Shown: positions 1 through 7,434 of the stretch, in pieces | Numbering within the stretch: the stretch's first letter is position 1 | How the letters are laid out: each line of letters starts with the position of its first letter | From: CAZBZG01 sp964496245 | Lineage (GTDB): Bacteria > Planctomycetota > SZUA-567 | Assembly (NCBI GenBank): GCA_964496245.1 | Contig: CAZBZG010000101.1 | Coordinates: forward strand, 1 to 14,856 | Direction of reading: 5' to 3' | DNA: 14,856 bases | Notes under the pieces: model-generated | What the model was told of the DNA's origin: nothing | What the model saw: only the letters and a program-made list of their open reading frames with translations | The model's database searches: none | Position numbers and translations under genes: made by a program

Positions 1-1
1 G

Positions 2-727
2 GTGGGCGACCCGGACGGCAACGAACTGGGCACACCCGCGCGCCTGGCGTTCTGGAATCCCGAGGGCCGCGACCTCAAGTGGGTGCTGCGCACCTACATC
101 GTCCGCCGCATGCGCGCGATCAAGAAGGGCGAGGTGGCGCCTCCGCACGCGTCCGTGCGCGTGACGGATTCGGACGGCAAGGCGATCCTGTCGGAGCGCG
201 CGCTTTTGCACCCGTCGGAGCACTACGAGCGGACGCTCTCCTTCGAGGGCGTGCGGTTCGTGGATGTGGACGACGCGGAGCACTTCTGGACCTACACCTA
301 TCCGGCGTGTCCGACCGTGCTCGTGGGGCAGAGCATGGCGGGGGGGTGGGGACGCTTCCATCTCGAGGCCGGGTCGCTGCGCCACTGGTTCTTCCGGGTG
401 CCGCAGGACTGCGCGTCGTTCGAGGTGCGGGCCGCCGCGCGGTACGACAAGGACGTGCTGCACCTGGAGGTCTGCGCGCCCGACCGGCGCGTGGCCGTGC
501 TCTACGGCCGCGCAGGCACGCGTCGGATCCAGGTGCCGGCCGGTACGGCAGGCACGATCTGGCACGTGCGCGCGGACGTAGGCGACGCCACGGTCTACGC
601 ACCCGAACCCGGCACAGCCCGCTTTCCCACCATCCCCTTCACCCTCGACCTGCGCGGCGTGCCCGCCCTGCTCGCGCCCACCTGGGAGCAGTGGTTCGAT
701 CCGGCCGCACGAGCGGCGGACGAGTAG
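2..727 (+). CDS. C-terminal part of an unrecognised protein, 5' end outside the window
   Basis: The frame is open from the first bases of the window and stops with TAG at 725-727, giving 241 visible residues. The first codon here (GTG) is probably internal, because no ribosome-binding site can be seen and the protein starts mid-domain. The visible part is soluble, with no membrane segment. Its second half is rich in alternating beta-strand patterns: WFFRVPQDCASFEVRAA, then DVLHLEVCAPDRRVAVL, then IQVPAGTAGTIWHVRA, ending in GVPALLAPTWEQWF. This layout resembles the C-terminal beta-sandwich modules, ending in a GVPxxLAP-like strand, that I associate with large PVC-bacterial secreted or hydrolytic proteins. 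That is a pattern match from memory, not a family assignment. Catalytic residues, if any, would lie upstream of the window. It converges on the minus-strand PHP gene across a repeat-rich 237-bp gap. Confidence 0.75.
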   Translation: MGDPDGNELGTPARLAFWNPEGRDLKWVLRTYIVRRMRAIKKGEVAPPHASVRVTDSDGKAILSERALLHPSEHYERTLSFEGVRFVDVDDAEHFWTYTYPACPTVLVGQSMAGGWGRFHLEAGSLRHWFFRVPQDCASFEVRAAARYDKDVLHLEVCAPDRRVAVLYGRAGTRRIQVPAGTAGTIWHVRADVGDATVYAPEPGTARFPTIPFTLDLRGVPALLAPTWEQWFDPAARAADE

Positions 728-756
728 AACCCGATCGACACGGACAAGGTGCGTGC

Positions 757-840
757 GGGTGCCATGCCCTTCCTCGGATGGGCATGCGAAGGCGCGGGCA
801 GGTTGCAGGGCATGTCCACCTGGGGGTGGACATGGCACCC
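757..840. repeat. Double-hairpin palindromic element, copy A (CATGCCC/CATGTCCACC type)
   Basis: Outer ends GGGTGCCATG (757-766) and CATGGCACCC (831-840) are perfect 10-bp inverted repeats. Each end also forms its own hairpin. CATGCCC (763-769) pairs with GGGCATG (780-786). CATGTCCACC (811-820) pairs with GGTGGACATG (825-834) around a TGGG loop. A second element of the same architecture lies at 14668-14787. The element sits between two convergent gene ends and could serve as a bidirectional transcription stop, but no T-tract follows either hairpin. Confidence 0.8.
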
Positions 841-850
841 AGCCGCATGT

Positions 851-925
851 TTGACAGGATCACAGGATGAACAGGATCTCTGGAGGCAGATCCTGTCTGT
901 CCTGTTCTCCCGTATGCAATCCTGT
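851..925. repeat. ACAGGAT direct and inverted repeat cluster
   Basis: Three copies of ACAGGAT (854-860, 862-868, 871-877) are followed on the opposite strand sense by ATCCTGT (890-896), GTCCTGT (899-905) and ATCCTGT (919-925). The inner pair ACAGGATC (871-878) and GATCCTGT (889-896) forms an 8-bp stem with a 10-base loop. The cluster lies between convergent genes, adjoining the CATG-type element. From memory, strings of ACAGGAT spaced by one or two bases recur as intergenic repeats in PVC genomes; this is not checked here. The remaining bases to 964 show no gene. Confidence 0.75.
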
Positions 926-964
926 GTCTTCTGTGCGAAACCGATCCGTTCTCGCGCCAGGCTC

Positions 965-3457
965 TCACCGGCCGCGTGCATAGAACACGGGCGAGCTCCA
1001 AGCGTAGTGGCCCTGCGGGGTGCGCACGCGCGCGTAGTAGTAGCCGGATGCGGGCGTGGGCTCTGCGTCCACGGCCTGGTAGGTCTGTACGCCGAACGAA
1101 GCGCCCGGGAAGTTCTCGAACACGCGGCCGTTCTTGACGATCTGCGCCTGCACCACGGGCACGGCCGCGCCCACGGTCAGGGTGAGGGTCCGCCGCTTGG
1201 CGCGCACGGGCGCGGGCCTGTCGCCGGGCTCGCGGCCGTTCACCTGGAGGCGCAGAAGGGTCTTCTGGCCGGTGGTGCCGTAAGTGGCGCCGCGCTCGAG
1301 CGCGTCATAGAGCGCTTCGCGCGTGAGCGCCTTGGCGCGGATGCCGGTGAGCTCGGCGGGCAGGCCCGTGTAGTACGCCTCGGTGCCGTGGTCGCTGCCC
1401 GCCACCACGCCCAGGAACGCGCCCTTGGCCAGGGCTTGCTGCACGCTGGTCTTGCCGCCGGCGGTGCCCGGGGTCTCGCGGATGTGATCGCCCGCCCAGC
1501 CGCTGATCTCCATGGCGCGGTCGTACTTGGGCAGCACCGTGGGATCGCCGCAGTGGAAGTGCGTGATCAGGAAGAAATCCTCGCCGGTCCGTACGAGTTG
1601 CCTGACCAGCTTGGGCACCGTGCGGCTCCTGCGCCACACCCCGTCCGGGAGCACGTCGACGGGCGCGCGCAGATAGACGTTCCGGTGGCCGGGCACGGGA
1701 TGCGCCCACGGACGGTTGAGTCCCATGCTGCCGGTCCACTCGTAGGCCGGCAGGGTGACGAACCGGCCGGCCTCCAGGAACCGGTCCAGCGTCTCCTGCC
1801 AGAGGCGCACCCGGTCCGGGGTCATGTCGTGGCAGTGGTCGGCGAGCGCCCAGAAGTCGCACCCGCGGTGCTCGCCCACCTCGCGCGCCTTGGCCATGGG
1901 GTGGAGCCGGCCGTCGGAGAGCTGGCTGTGCGTGTGGATGTCGCCGAAGAAGATGGGATCCGGCCCGAACGAGCCGTCGGTCACGATCAGGTTGCTCGCG
2001 CCGTTGAGCGTCGCGTCCCCGGTCGCAGCGGCTGTGACCACGAACACCGCGCGGCTGCGGGTCGAGACCGTGAACCGGGCCACGCCCCGGTCGCGCTTGC
2101 GGAAGGTGTAGGTCGCGGGCAGGCCCTTGAGCCCGACCGGGCTGTGCAAGCGCACCTTGCCCTGGAAGCCGTCAGCCACGTTGCCCAGATCGTCCACCGC
2201 CACCGCCTGGAGGCGGAAACGTGCGCCCGGCTTGGGCGTGGGCGGCGCGTGCACGAGCAGGCGCATTGCGCGGCGGCCGCGCACGTCTACGCGCGGCGCG
2301 TCCGCGAGTTCGTGAAAGATGCGGTTGCCCACGGGATCGGCCGAGATCTTGACCGGGACGTCCGTCTGCGTCAGGAGCTGGGCGCGCACGCCCGGCCCGC
2401 GCTTGTCCTGGCCCACGTCGATCGTCACAATGTCGCCCGGCTTGAGCGCCGGTTCCTTGTGCAGGCGGGCCGTGACAGCGAACACGTTCGCGCGCGACAG
2501 GTGGAAAGACGCGCGCGGCCGGCTGCAGGACACGGAGACGAACCCCGCGTCCTGGGGGCGCTCCCACTGCAGCGGGGTCCAGTCCTTTTCGGGCAAATGC
2601 CGGCGCGACGGCGAGTTGCGGTTGCACTCGATCACTTCATTGGCCAGGTTGAAGCGCACCGCTCCGCCCGGCGCCAGGCCGTGGCGGCCGACCGTGTACA
2701 CGAGCGAGAACCGTGCGAACGCACCGGCTTGTACGGCCTTCGGGCCCTGGTACCGCACCTTGCCGATCGCCTTGCGCGGTGCGGCGAAGACGCGGGCGTC
2801 CACCGGCCCGTCGGCCAGCAGGCCGAAGCAGAAGACCGGAATGTCGTAGAGCTCCACGAACGGCCGGTGGTCGGGAATCGGGCACCAGGCTGTGATCGCG
2901 CCCGTGGCCGCATGCTGGCGGACGAGGTCGAACGCCAGGGGCTGGTCGGCCAGGCGGGCACGCGTGAGGCCGAGGGTCCGCAGCGGCAGGCGGACGGTGG
3001 CGTGCCAGCGCCGCTTGTCGCGCCGGATCTCTGCAAAGCCCTTCGGCGTTTTGAGGGTCCGGCCGCCCCGCCAGAGCCCGGCCCGGCCGTCTGCCTTGAG
3101 GCCGGCCTGGATGACGCAGCCTTCGGCGTCGAGCAGGTTGAACGAGACGTACTCCGCGTCGAAGAAGTCTTCGTCCTTCTCGCGTTGCGCGGCAAGGCCT
3201 TGGAGCACGGCCTCCAGGTCCGGCTCGTCCATGCCGAGGTCCAGCACGAGCGCGCTCCCCTCCAGGCGCGCGCGCCCGCGCGTGGCGTCCTCCACGCGCG
3301 GATGGCTGCCCGGGTAGTACGGACCCCGGTAGAGGTGCACGGCGATCGTGCAGGTCGTGCCGAACGCAGCCCCTTGGGAGTCGCTCACGTCCAGCACGCG
3401 CGGCTCCGGGCTCAGGCGGGTGCAGTCGTTGGTCTTGGCCGAGGCGGATTGGCTCAT
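965..3457 (-). CDS. PHP-type / DUF3604-like metal-dependent hydrolase
   Basis: An 830-residue protein. The start ATG at 3457 (MSQSASAK) is chosen because AGAAAGG lies 6 bases upstream; the frame stays open further upstream but without a good site. Residues about 20-490 are beta-rich and unassigned, possibly sandwich domains. Residues about 500-735 carry PHP-like metal motifs: GDIHTHSQLSDG (505-516, with H508 and H510), WALADHCHD (D540, H541, H543), ITHFHCGDP (H633, H635) and GVVAGSDHGTEA (D689, H690). This order matches the DUF3604 group of putative metallo-hydrolases, whose substrates are poorly defined. Residues 736-830 form another beta-rich tail. No signal peptide is visible, so a cytoplasmic location is inferred. 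It is the last gene of the minus-strand series, 179 bp after the prepilin-like ORF. A role in releasing a substituent from an imported saccharide is possible but unproven. Confidence 0.85.
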   Translation of the reverse strand: MSQSASAKTNDCTRLSPEPRVLDVSDSQGAAFGTTCTIAVHLYRGPYYPGSHPRVEDATRGRARLEGSALVLDLGMDEPDLEAVLQGLAAQREKDEDFFDAEYVSFNLLDAEGCVIQAGLKADGRAGLWRGGRTLKTPKGFAEIRRDKRRWHATVRLPLRTLGLTRARLADQPLAFDLVRQHAATGAITAWCPIPDHRPFVELYDIPVFCFGLLADGPVDARVFAAPRKAIGKVRYQGPKAVQAGAFARFSLVYTVGRHGLAPGGAVRFNLANEVIECNRNSPSRRHLPEKDWTPLQWERPQDAGFVSVSCSRPRASFHLSRANVFAVTARLHKEPALKPGDIVTIDVGQDKRGPGVRAQLLTQTDVPVKISADPVGNRIFHELADAPRVDVRGRRAMRLLVHAPPTPKPGARFRLQAVAVDDLGNVADGFQGKVRLHSPVGLKGLPATYTFRKRDRGVARFTVSTRSRAVFVVTAAATGDATLNGASNLIVTDGSFGPDPIFFGDIHTHSQLSDGRLHPMAKAREVGEHRGCDFWALADHCHDMTPDRVRLWQETLDRFLEAGRFVTLPAYEWTGSMGLNRPWAHPVPGHRNVYLRAPVDVLPDGVWRRSRTVPKLVRQLVRTGEDFFLITHFHCGDPTVLPKYDRAMEISGWAGDHIRETPGTAGGKTSVQQALAKGAFLGVVAGSDHGTEAYYTGLPAELTGIRAKALTREALYDALERGATYGTTGQKTLLRLQVNGREPGDRPAPVRAKRRTLTLTVGAAVPVVQAQIVKNGRVFENFPGASFGVQTYQAVDAEPTPASGYYYARVRTPQGHYAWSSPVFYARGR

Positions 3458-3636
3458 GGGGTGCCTTTCTGTTGAACACGCATTCGTCTTGGCGGTGTGG
3501 CCGGTAAGGAGAGGTGCATTTCGCGCTTTGGGTCCGATGAGGGAACGGCTGGCAGGCGGAAGCTCCTCGGGGCTGCAAGCGGGCGGTGCCGGGCATGCGA
3601 TCCGGGGCTGGGAGGGCGTTGCGCCGCGCACGCTGG

Positions 3637-3813
3637 CTACGGGAAGTGCTCCTCGTCCATCCACTGGAACTGGCCGCCCTTGGGGTTGGTGTGCAGGATG
3701 TCCCACATGCGCGGTCGCAGGATGGAGATGATGGCGATGACCACGAGCAGCTCGACGAGCGTGAATCCTCCGTGCTGCGCATCACCGGTTCTTGCGCACC
3801 CCTGTGGCTTCAT
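3637..3813 (-). CDS. Prepilin-type signal mini-protein, 58 residues, probably a truncated pseudopilin
   Basis: ATG at 3813 is preceded by GAGGGG 6 bases upstream; the stop TAG is at 3639-3637. Residues 15-31 read GFTLVELLVVIAIISI, the class III (type IV pilin / type II secretion pseudopilin) leader: cleavage after the second Gly of GG, then Phe and the conserved Glu at mature position 5. After this helix, instead of the usual long globular part, only about 27 residues remain, ending QFQWMDEEHFP. Pseudopilins of this kind in PVC bacteria are usually 200 residues or more, so this looks like an internally deleted copy retaining the leader and a short tail. It may still be processed and inserted in the membrane. 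It follows the sulfatase 3908-5263 by 94 bp. A real short peptide cannot be excluded. Confidence 0.72.
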   Translation of the reverse strand: MKPQGCARTGDAQHGGFTLVELLVVIAIISILRPRMWDILHTNPKGGQFQWMDEEHFP

Positions 3814-3848
3814 GGCATCCCCTCTCGCGTTGCGAGCGCCTTTGGTGC

Positions 3849-3877
3849 ATTCTACTACACGATCGCTGTCGCGCCAG
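3849..3877 (-). promoter_or_regulatory. Possible promoter for the prepilin-like gene
   Basis: On the minus strand TAGAAT (3854-3849) matches the sigma-70 -10 hexamer at 5 of 6 positions. CTGGCG (3877-3872), a weak 3 of 6 match to the -35, lies exactly 17 bases upstream. A small hairpin CTCGC-GTT-GCGAG (3824-3836) follows, just before the ribosome-binding site at about 3820. The weak -35 keeps confidence low. Confidence 0.25.
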
Positions 3878-3907
3878 CCCCTTTCCGTTGTCCAGTGCCT
3901 GCGCTTC

Positions 3908-5263
3908 TCACGCCCGCACGGTCGCGAGCATGGCGGACAGCCGCTGGGTGAGTTCGGCGTGCTCGGGCCGTCCGGCCACGTTCACGTTCTCGGCCGCGTC
4001 CTGGTCGTGGTCGTAGAGCATGCGCTCGGTGGCCTGCATGTCCGCGGGGTAGGGCTCGCCGTTCTTGCCGTACCACTCGGTGTAGAGCACGTTCTCCGTG
4101 CGCACCGACTCGCCCGCGAACCACCGGCTGAAGGCTGCGTCCTTGACGCGCGCGTCCGCGTCGTCGAACGTGGGGGCCAGGCTCGTACCGGCTAGCGTGT
4201 CCGGCGTGGAGAGGCCCGTTAGGTCGCAGAGCGTGGGGAAGATGTCCACGAACTCCACGATCGCGTCGGTGCAGACGCCGCCCCGCTGGTCGGGCACGCG
4301 AAAGATCATGGGCGCGTTGAGCGAGGTCTTGAAGTTGCAGTGCTTGCACCACATGCTGTGCTCCCCGAGCTGCCAGCCGTGGTCGCCCCAGAGCACGACC
4401 ACCGTATTCTCGGCGAGTCCAAAGCAGTCGAGCGCTTCGAGCACGCGGCCGACCTGGGCGTCCATGTAGCTCGTGCAGGCGTAGTAGCCGTGTACGAGCG
4501 TGCGGGCCATGTCTTCGGGCAGCGGTCCTTCCTGGGGCACGTGGAAGTAGCTGCGCAGTTCTCCCCAGTTGTGTACGGCGCGCGCGGGCGCGTCCTTGGG
4601 CGCGAACGGGTTGTCCGCGAGGTGGACGTCGCCCTCGCGGTAGAGATCCCAGTAGCGCTTGGGCGCGTTGAAGGGGAGGTGCGGTTTCAAGAAACCCGCG
4701 GCCAGGAAGAACGGCTCGTCCGACCCGCGCAGGCGGGAGAGCTCGGCAATGGCCCGGTCCGCGATCTGGCCGTCGAAGTAGGCGCTGTCCGGCACGTCCG
4801 CGCATTCGAAGGGCGGCCCGCGCTGGCCTTCCTCCTGGGCGACGGCGATGTTCTCGGGCGTGAGGTAGTTCCGCCAGCGCCCTCCCTTCTTCGAGGTGGG
4901 CTTCCAGGGCGCGGACGTCCAGCTCTGCTCTTCCGAATCGTCCATGTGGTGGAAGATCTTGCCCACGGAGATCGTCTCGTACCCGTTCGCCTTGAAGTGC
5001 TGGGGCAGGGTCACGGCGCCGGGCAGGTCCTCGTCCACGCGCGCCAGAAAATCCACGAACCGGTCGCGCTGCGGGCGCATGCCCGAGAGCAGGCTCGCGC
5101 GCGAGGCGCCGCAGACGGGCACCTGGCAGTAGGCCTGGTTGTAGAGCGTGCCCTGGCTGGCGAGCTCGTCGATGTGCGGGGTCTTCATCTGCGTCTCGCC
5201 GTAGCAGCCGAGCTGCGGGCGCAGGTCGTCCACCGGGAGGAAGAGGATGTTCGGGCGAAGCAT
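3908..5263 (-). CDS. Sulfatase, iduronate-2-sulfatase-like (type I, formylglycine-dependent)
   Basis: A 451-residue protein. The start ATG at 5263 (MLRPNILF) is chosen because AAAGGA lies 6 bases upstream; an upstream ATG at 5281 lacks such a site. The N-terminus NILFLPVDDLR provides the metal aspartates D12 and D13. The formylglycine site is CGASR (Cys51 to Arg55), with Ala in place of the usual Pro. Further family residues are GKIFHH (K102, H105), FLKPHLPF (K193, H195) and LWGDHGWQLGEH (D294, H295), the last typical of the iduronate-2-sulfatase branch. The family hydrolyses sulfate esters on sugars; the actual substrate is unknown. No signal peptide is visible, so a cytoplasmic location is inferred. 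It starts 23 bp after the preceding sulfatase, so the two are almost certainly co-transcribed. No maturase gene is in the window. Confidence 0.93.
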   Translation of the reverse strand: MLRPNILFLPVDDLRPQLGCYGETQMKTPHIDELASQGTLYNQAYCQVPVCGASRASLLSGMRPQRDRFVDFLARVDEDLPGAVTLPQHFKANGYETISVGKIFHHMDDSEEQSWTSAPWKPTSKKGGRWRNYLTPENIAVAQEEGQRGPPFECADVPDSAYFDGQIADRAIAELSRLRGSDEPFFLAAGFLKPHLPFNAPKRYWDLYREGDVHLADNPFAPKDAPARAVHNWGELRSYFHVPQEGPLPEDMARTLVHGYYACTSYMDAQVGRVLEALDCFGLAENTVVVLWGDHGWQLGEHSMWCKHCNFKTSLNAPMIFRVPDQRGGVCTDAIVEFVDIFPTLCDLTGLSTPDTLAGTSLAPTFDDADARVKDAAFSRWFAGESVRTENVLYTEWYGKNGEPYPADMQATERMLYDHDQDAAENVNVAGRPEHAELTQRLSAMLATVRA

Positions 5264-5286
5264 GGATTGTCCTTTCGTCATCGTGT

Positions 5287-6690
5287 TCACGTCGCGCTCT
5301 TGTAGTCCTTGGCCATACTCTTCCTGAGGCTCTCGCCGAGATACGTGCGGCGGTTCTGGCTGGCGCGGATCTCGCGGCTCACCTGTTCGGGGTCCCAGTC
5401 GCGCATCAGGATCTGCAGGAGTTCGCCGAGTACCTTCTGGTAGGCCGCGTCGCCGGCGAGGTTGGTGGTTTCCTTCGGATCTTGGTCCATGTCGAAGAGT
5501 TCGAGGCCCTGGCCATGGTAGTAGCAGAGCTTGTACTGGTTGTGGCGGACCATGCGGTGCGGGCCCTGGGTGTCGCAGCCGTAGTACTCGCAGAACACGG
5601 GGGCGGGCGCGAGCGCTTCGTCGCCCTGGAGCGCGGGCCAGAGGCTGCGGCCGTCGAGCGGCACGTCCCAGTCCGCGACGCCGGCTGCGTCGCGAAACGT
5701 GGGATAGAGATCGAGCAGGCTCACGGGCGTGGCGATGCGTGCGCCCGCGCGCACGCCGAGCGCCTCGCCCGCGAACACGAGGGGCACGCGCGCAGCATCG
5801 TCGTAGAATACGCTCTTGGCCCACAACCCGTGTTCGCCCCACATGTCGCCGTGGTCGGTGGTGTAGATGATGAGCGTGTTGTCGAGCAGGCCTTCGGCTT
5901 CCACGCAGTCGACCACCTCGCCGATCCAGGCGTCGAGCATGGTGACCATGGCCAGGTAGGCCTTGCGGCTGGCGGTCACTTCTTCCTGGGTCATGTGGAC
6001 GAATCCCCAGACCGGATCGGCCCAGTGCTGGTGGAAGGGGTTGAGCGCTTCGGTCGCGACCGGCGTCGGGATGTCCACGTCATCGTAGAGCGCCAGCGCC
6101 TCCTTGCTGCAGACCATAGGGTAGTGAGGGAAGTTGTAACCCACGGTCAGGCAGAAGGGCTGCGTACCGTCCTGTTCGCGCAGAAACGAGAGGGCCTTGG
6201 CGTGGATGCGTTCCTCCTTGGCCCAGTACGTGTGGTCTTCGGGCGTGTCGCACGCGTGGATCGCGGAAAAGTTCTTGTAGCCCGTGCCGTTGGGGTTCTC
6301 CTCGCCCCACCGAAAGCCCCCGATCTGGGCGGGGGTTTCGTTCCAGTGGTCCATGAACCCGTGGCGCTGGTCGGGGCCCAGGAAGTGCATCTTGCCGTCG
6401 AGCGCCGTTCTGTAACCGGCCCGGGCGAGCATATGGGCCCAGGTGGGCAGGTCGCTCGCGAGCGGACAGCCGTTGTCGTAGGCGCCGATCTTGTAGGACT
6501 GCAGCCCGCTCATGAGCGCATTGCGGCTCGGCACGCAGATGGCTTGGTTGCAGTAGGCGTGTTCGAAGAGCGTGCCCCTCTGCGCCAGGCGGTCGAGGTT
6601 CGGGGTGATGGCGAAGTCCGCGCCGTAGGCCCCGATCGTGTTCGGGCTGTGCTCGTCGCTGATGATGAAGAGGATGTTGGGCGGAGGCAT
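5287..6690 (-). CDS. Sulfatase, choline-sulfatase/arylsulfatase-like (type I, formylglycine-dependent)
   Basis: A 467-residue protein, of normal length for the family. ATG at 6690 (MPPPNILFIISDEH) has AAAGGA 5 bases upstream. The motif CVPSR (Cys52 to Arg56) is a canonical formylglycine site, CxPSR. The metal-site start is SDEH (D12, E13), with DGKMHFLG (K100, H102), YNFPHYP (H189) and TTDHGDMWGEHGLW (D279, H280) in the expected order. The C-terminal part (YGCDTQGPHRMVRHNQYKL, then LFDMDQDPKETTNLA) is the usual small sulfatase subdomain. It begins with the catalytic domain and no signal peptide, so a cytoplasmic role on imported sulfated substrate is inferred. It lies 69 bp after the 215-residue gene and 23 bp before the next sulfatase. 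The broad sulfatase call is firm; the choline-sulfatase-like label is only a resemblance, and a carbohydrate substrate fits the neighbours better. Confidence 0.93.
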   Translation of the reverse strand: MPPPNILFIISDEHSPNTIGAYGADFAITPNLDRLAQRGTLFEHAYCNQAICVPSRNALMSGLQSYKIGAYDNGCPLASDLPTWAHMLARAGYRTALDGKMHFLGPDQRHGFMDHWNETPAQIGGFRWGEENPNGTGYKNFSAIHACDTPEDHTYWAKEERIHAKALSFLREQDGTQPFCLTVGYNFPHYPMVCSKEALALYDDVDIPTPVATEALNPFHQHWADPVWGFVHMTQEEVTASRKAYLAMVTMLDAWIGEVVDCVEAEGLLDNTLIIYTTDHGDMWGEHGLWAKSVFYDDAARVPLVFAGEALGVRAGARIATPVSLLDLYPTFRDAAGVADWDVPLDGRSLWPALQGDEALAPAPVFCEYYGCDTQGPHRMVRHNQYKLCYYHGQGLELFDMDQDPKETTNLAGDAAYQKVLGELLQILMRDWDPEQVSREIRASQNRRTYLGESLRKSMAKDYKSAT

Positions 6691-6722
6691 GGGGGTCCTT
6701 TGGCAGTTGGGCTGCGTGTACG

Positions 6723-6757
6723 GGACGCGTGGCTACCGTAGCCGCTGTTGCGCGTCC
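6723..6757. repeat. Nested hairpin between the 215-residue gene and a sulfatase
   Basis: GGACGCG (6723-6729) pairs with CGCGTCC (6751-6757), enclosing GGCTA (6731-6735) and TAGCC (6739-6743) with a 3-base loop. It occupies half of the 69-bp gap and begins only 2 bp from the stop codon at 6760. On the minus strand no T-tract follows, so an intrinsic terminator is not supported. An mRNA-processing or attenuation role is possible. Confidence 0.45.
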
Positions 6758-6759
6758 GG

Positions 6760-7407
6760 TCAATCCTGAAACGAGATGGACGGCAGCATGGGATCTTCGT
6801 CAAGGAGGTGGACTTGCGGACCGTCGGCCGCCTTGGTGATGCGGTAGACGCTGCCGGCCGGCCGGGCACGGAGCTTGACCGTGCCGATGTCGGGCACGTC
6901 CACGGTCACCTCCCGCTCCTTGCCGTCTGCCGCCCAGGCCGTGAGGAGGCACACGGGTTCGGTCTTGTGCGTGCGTGCGAGCACGCGCACGGCGGCCAGG
7001 GGTTCGGCCCGGCCGCGGGCGCATTCCTCCCAGAGCGCGTCGGGTGCGAGCGGACTGATCACGGTTTTCATGCCCGGGTGCCATTCGGTGCCGTCGTAGG
7101 ACTTGGCCTTGGCGCTGAGGAGCTTGCCCTCGGCGTCGCGCGTCCAGGTGCCTTCGGGCACGTCGCGCTTGTCCGGGAAGTGGCGCGCGCAGGTGACGCA
7201 GAGCTTGTACTTGTCGGGGTCGGATTGCACCAGAGCGATGGTCTTGGCTTCGTCGCTCGTGGGGTCTTCGATCTTCTTCAGAGACTTCTCGGTGATGTAC
7301 CCCCCGAGCTCCACCGCATACCCCCAGCGATCGGCAAAGGCCTTGCGCAGGGCGAACGGCTGGGACCAGCCGTACCGGGTGAGCGGCGGGAGCGTGGGCC
7401 CGTCCAT
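6760..7407 (-). CDS. Uncharacterised 215-residue protein, possibly an internally deleted hydrolase
   Basis: ATG at 7407 (MDGPTLPP) is preceded by GGAG four bases upstream; a TTG at 7458 lies inside the palindrome patch and is less likely. No signal peptide or membrane segment is seen. Residues 9-77 (LTRYGWSQPFALRKAFADRWGYAVELGGY, then an Asp/Lys-rich helical part and CVTCARHFPD) resemble the beginning of large uncharacterised proteins of PVC bacteria. Residues about 145-192 (PVCLLTAWAADGKEREVTVDVPDIGTVKLRARPAGSVYRI, in two strands) resemble a C-terminal beta-sandwich strand series from glycosidase-like proteins. Having both in 215 residues suggests that a central catalytic part was lost in frame. 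This is inference from pattern memory, and the gene may simply be a small intact family. It lies between GH31 and two sulfatases, so shared regulation is likely. Confidence 0.7.
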   Translation of the reverse strand: MDGPTLPPLTRYGWSQPFALRKAFADRWGYAVELGGYITEKSLKKIEDPTSDEAKTIALVQSDPDKYKLCVTCARHFPDKRDVPEGTWTRDAEGKLLSAKAKSYDGTEWHPGMKTVISPLAPDALWEECARGRAEPLAAVRVLARTHKTEPVCLLTAWAADGKEREVTVDVPDIGTVKLRARPAGSVYRITKAADGPQVHLLDEDPMLPSISFQD

Positions 7408-7434
7408 GTGTCTCCAAGGCTGCGGATCGCTGTT

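Noticed and set aside
749..3475. A 908-codon open frame on the plus strand opposite the PHP gene
   Set aside because: It is antisense to a protein with clear PHP motifs; the translation is Ala/Arg/His-rich with no domain sense. Long antisense frames are expected in GC-rich DNA.
5264..5842. An N-terminal extension of the iduronate-2-sulfatase-like protein
   Set aside because: The extension is a shadow of the preceding sulfatase in another phase; MLRPNILF at 5263 has a good ribosome-binding site and the normal family start.
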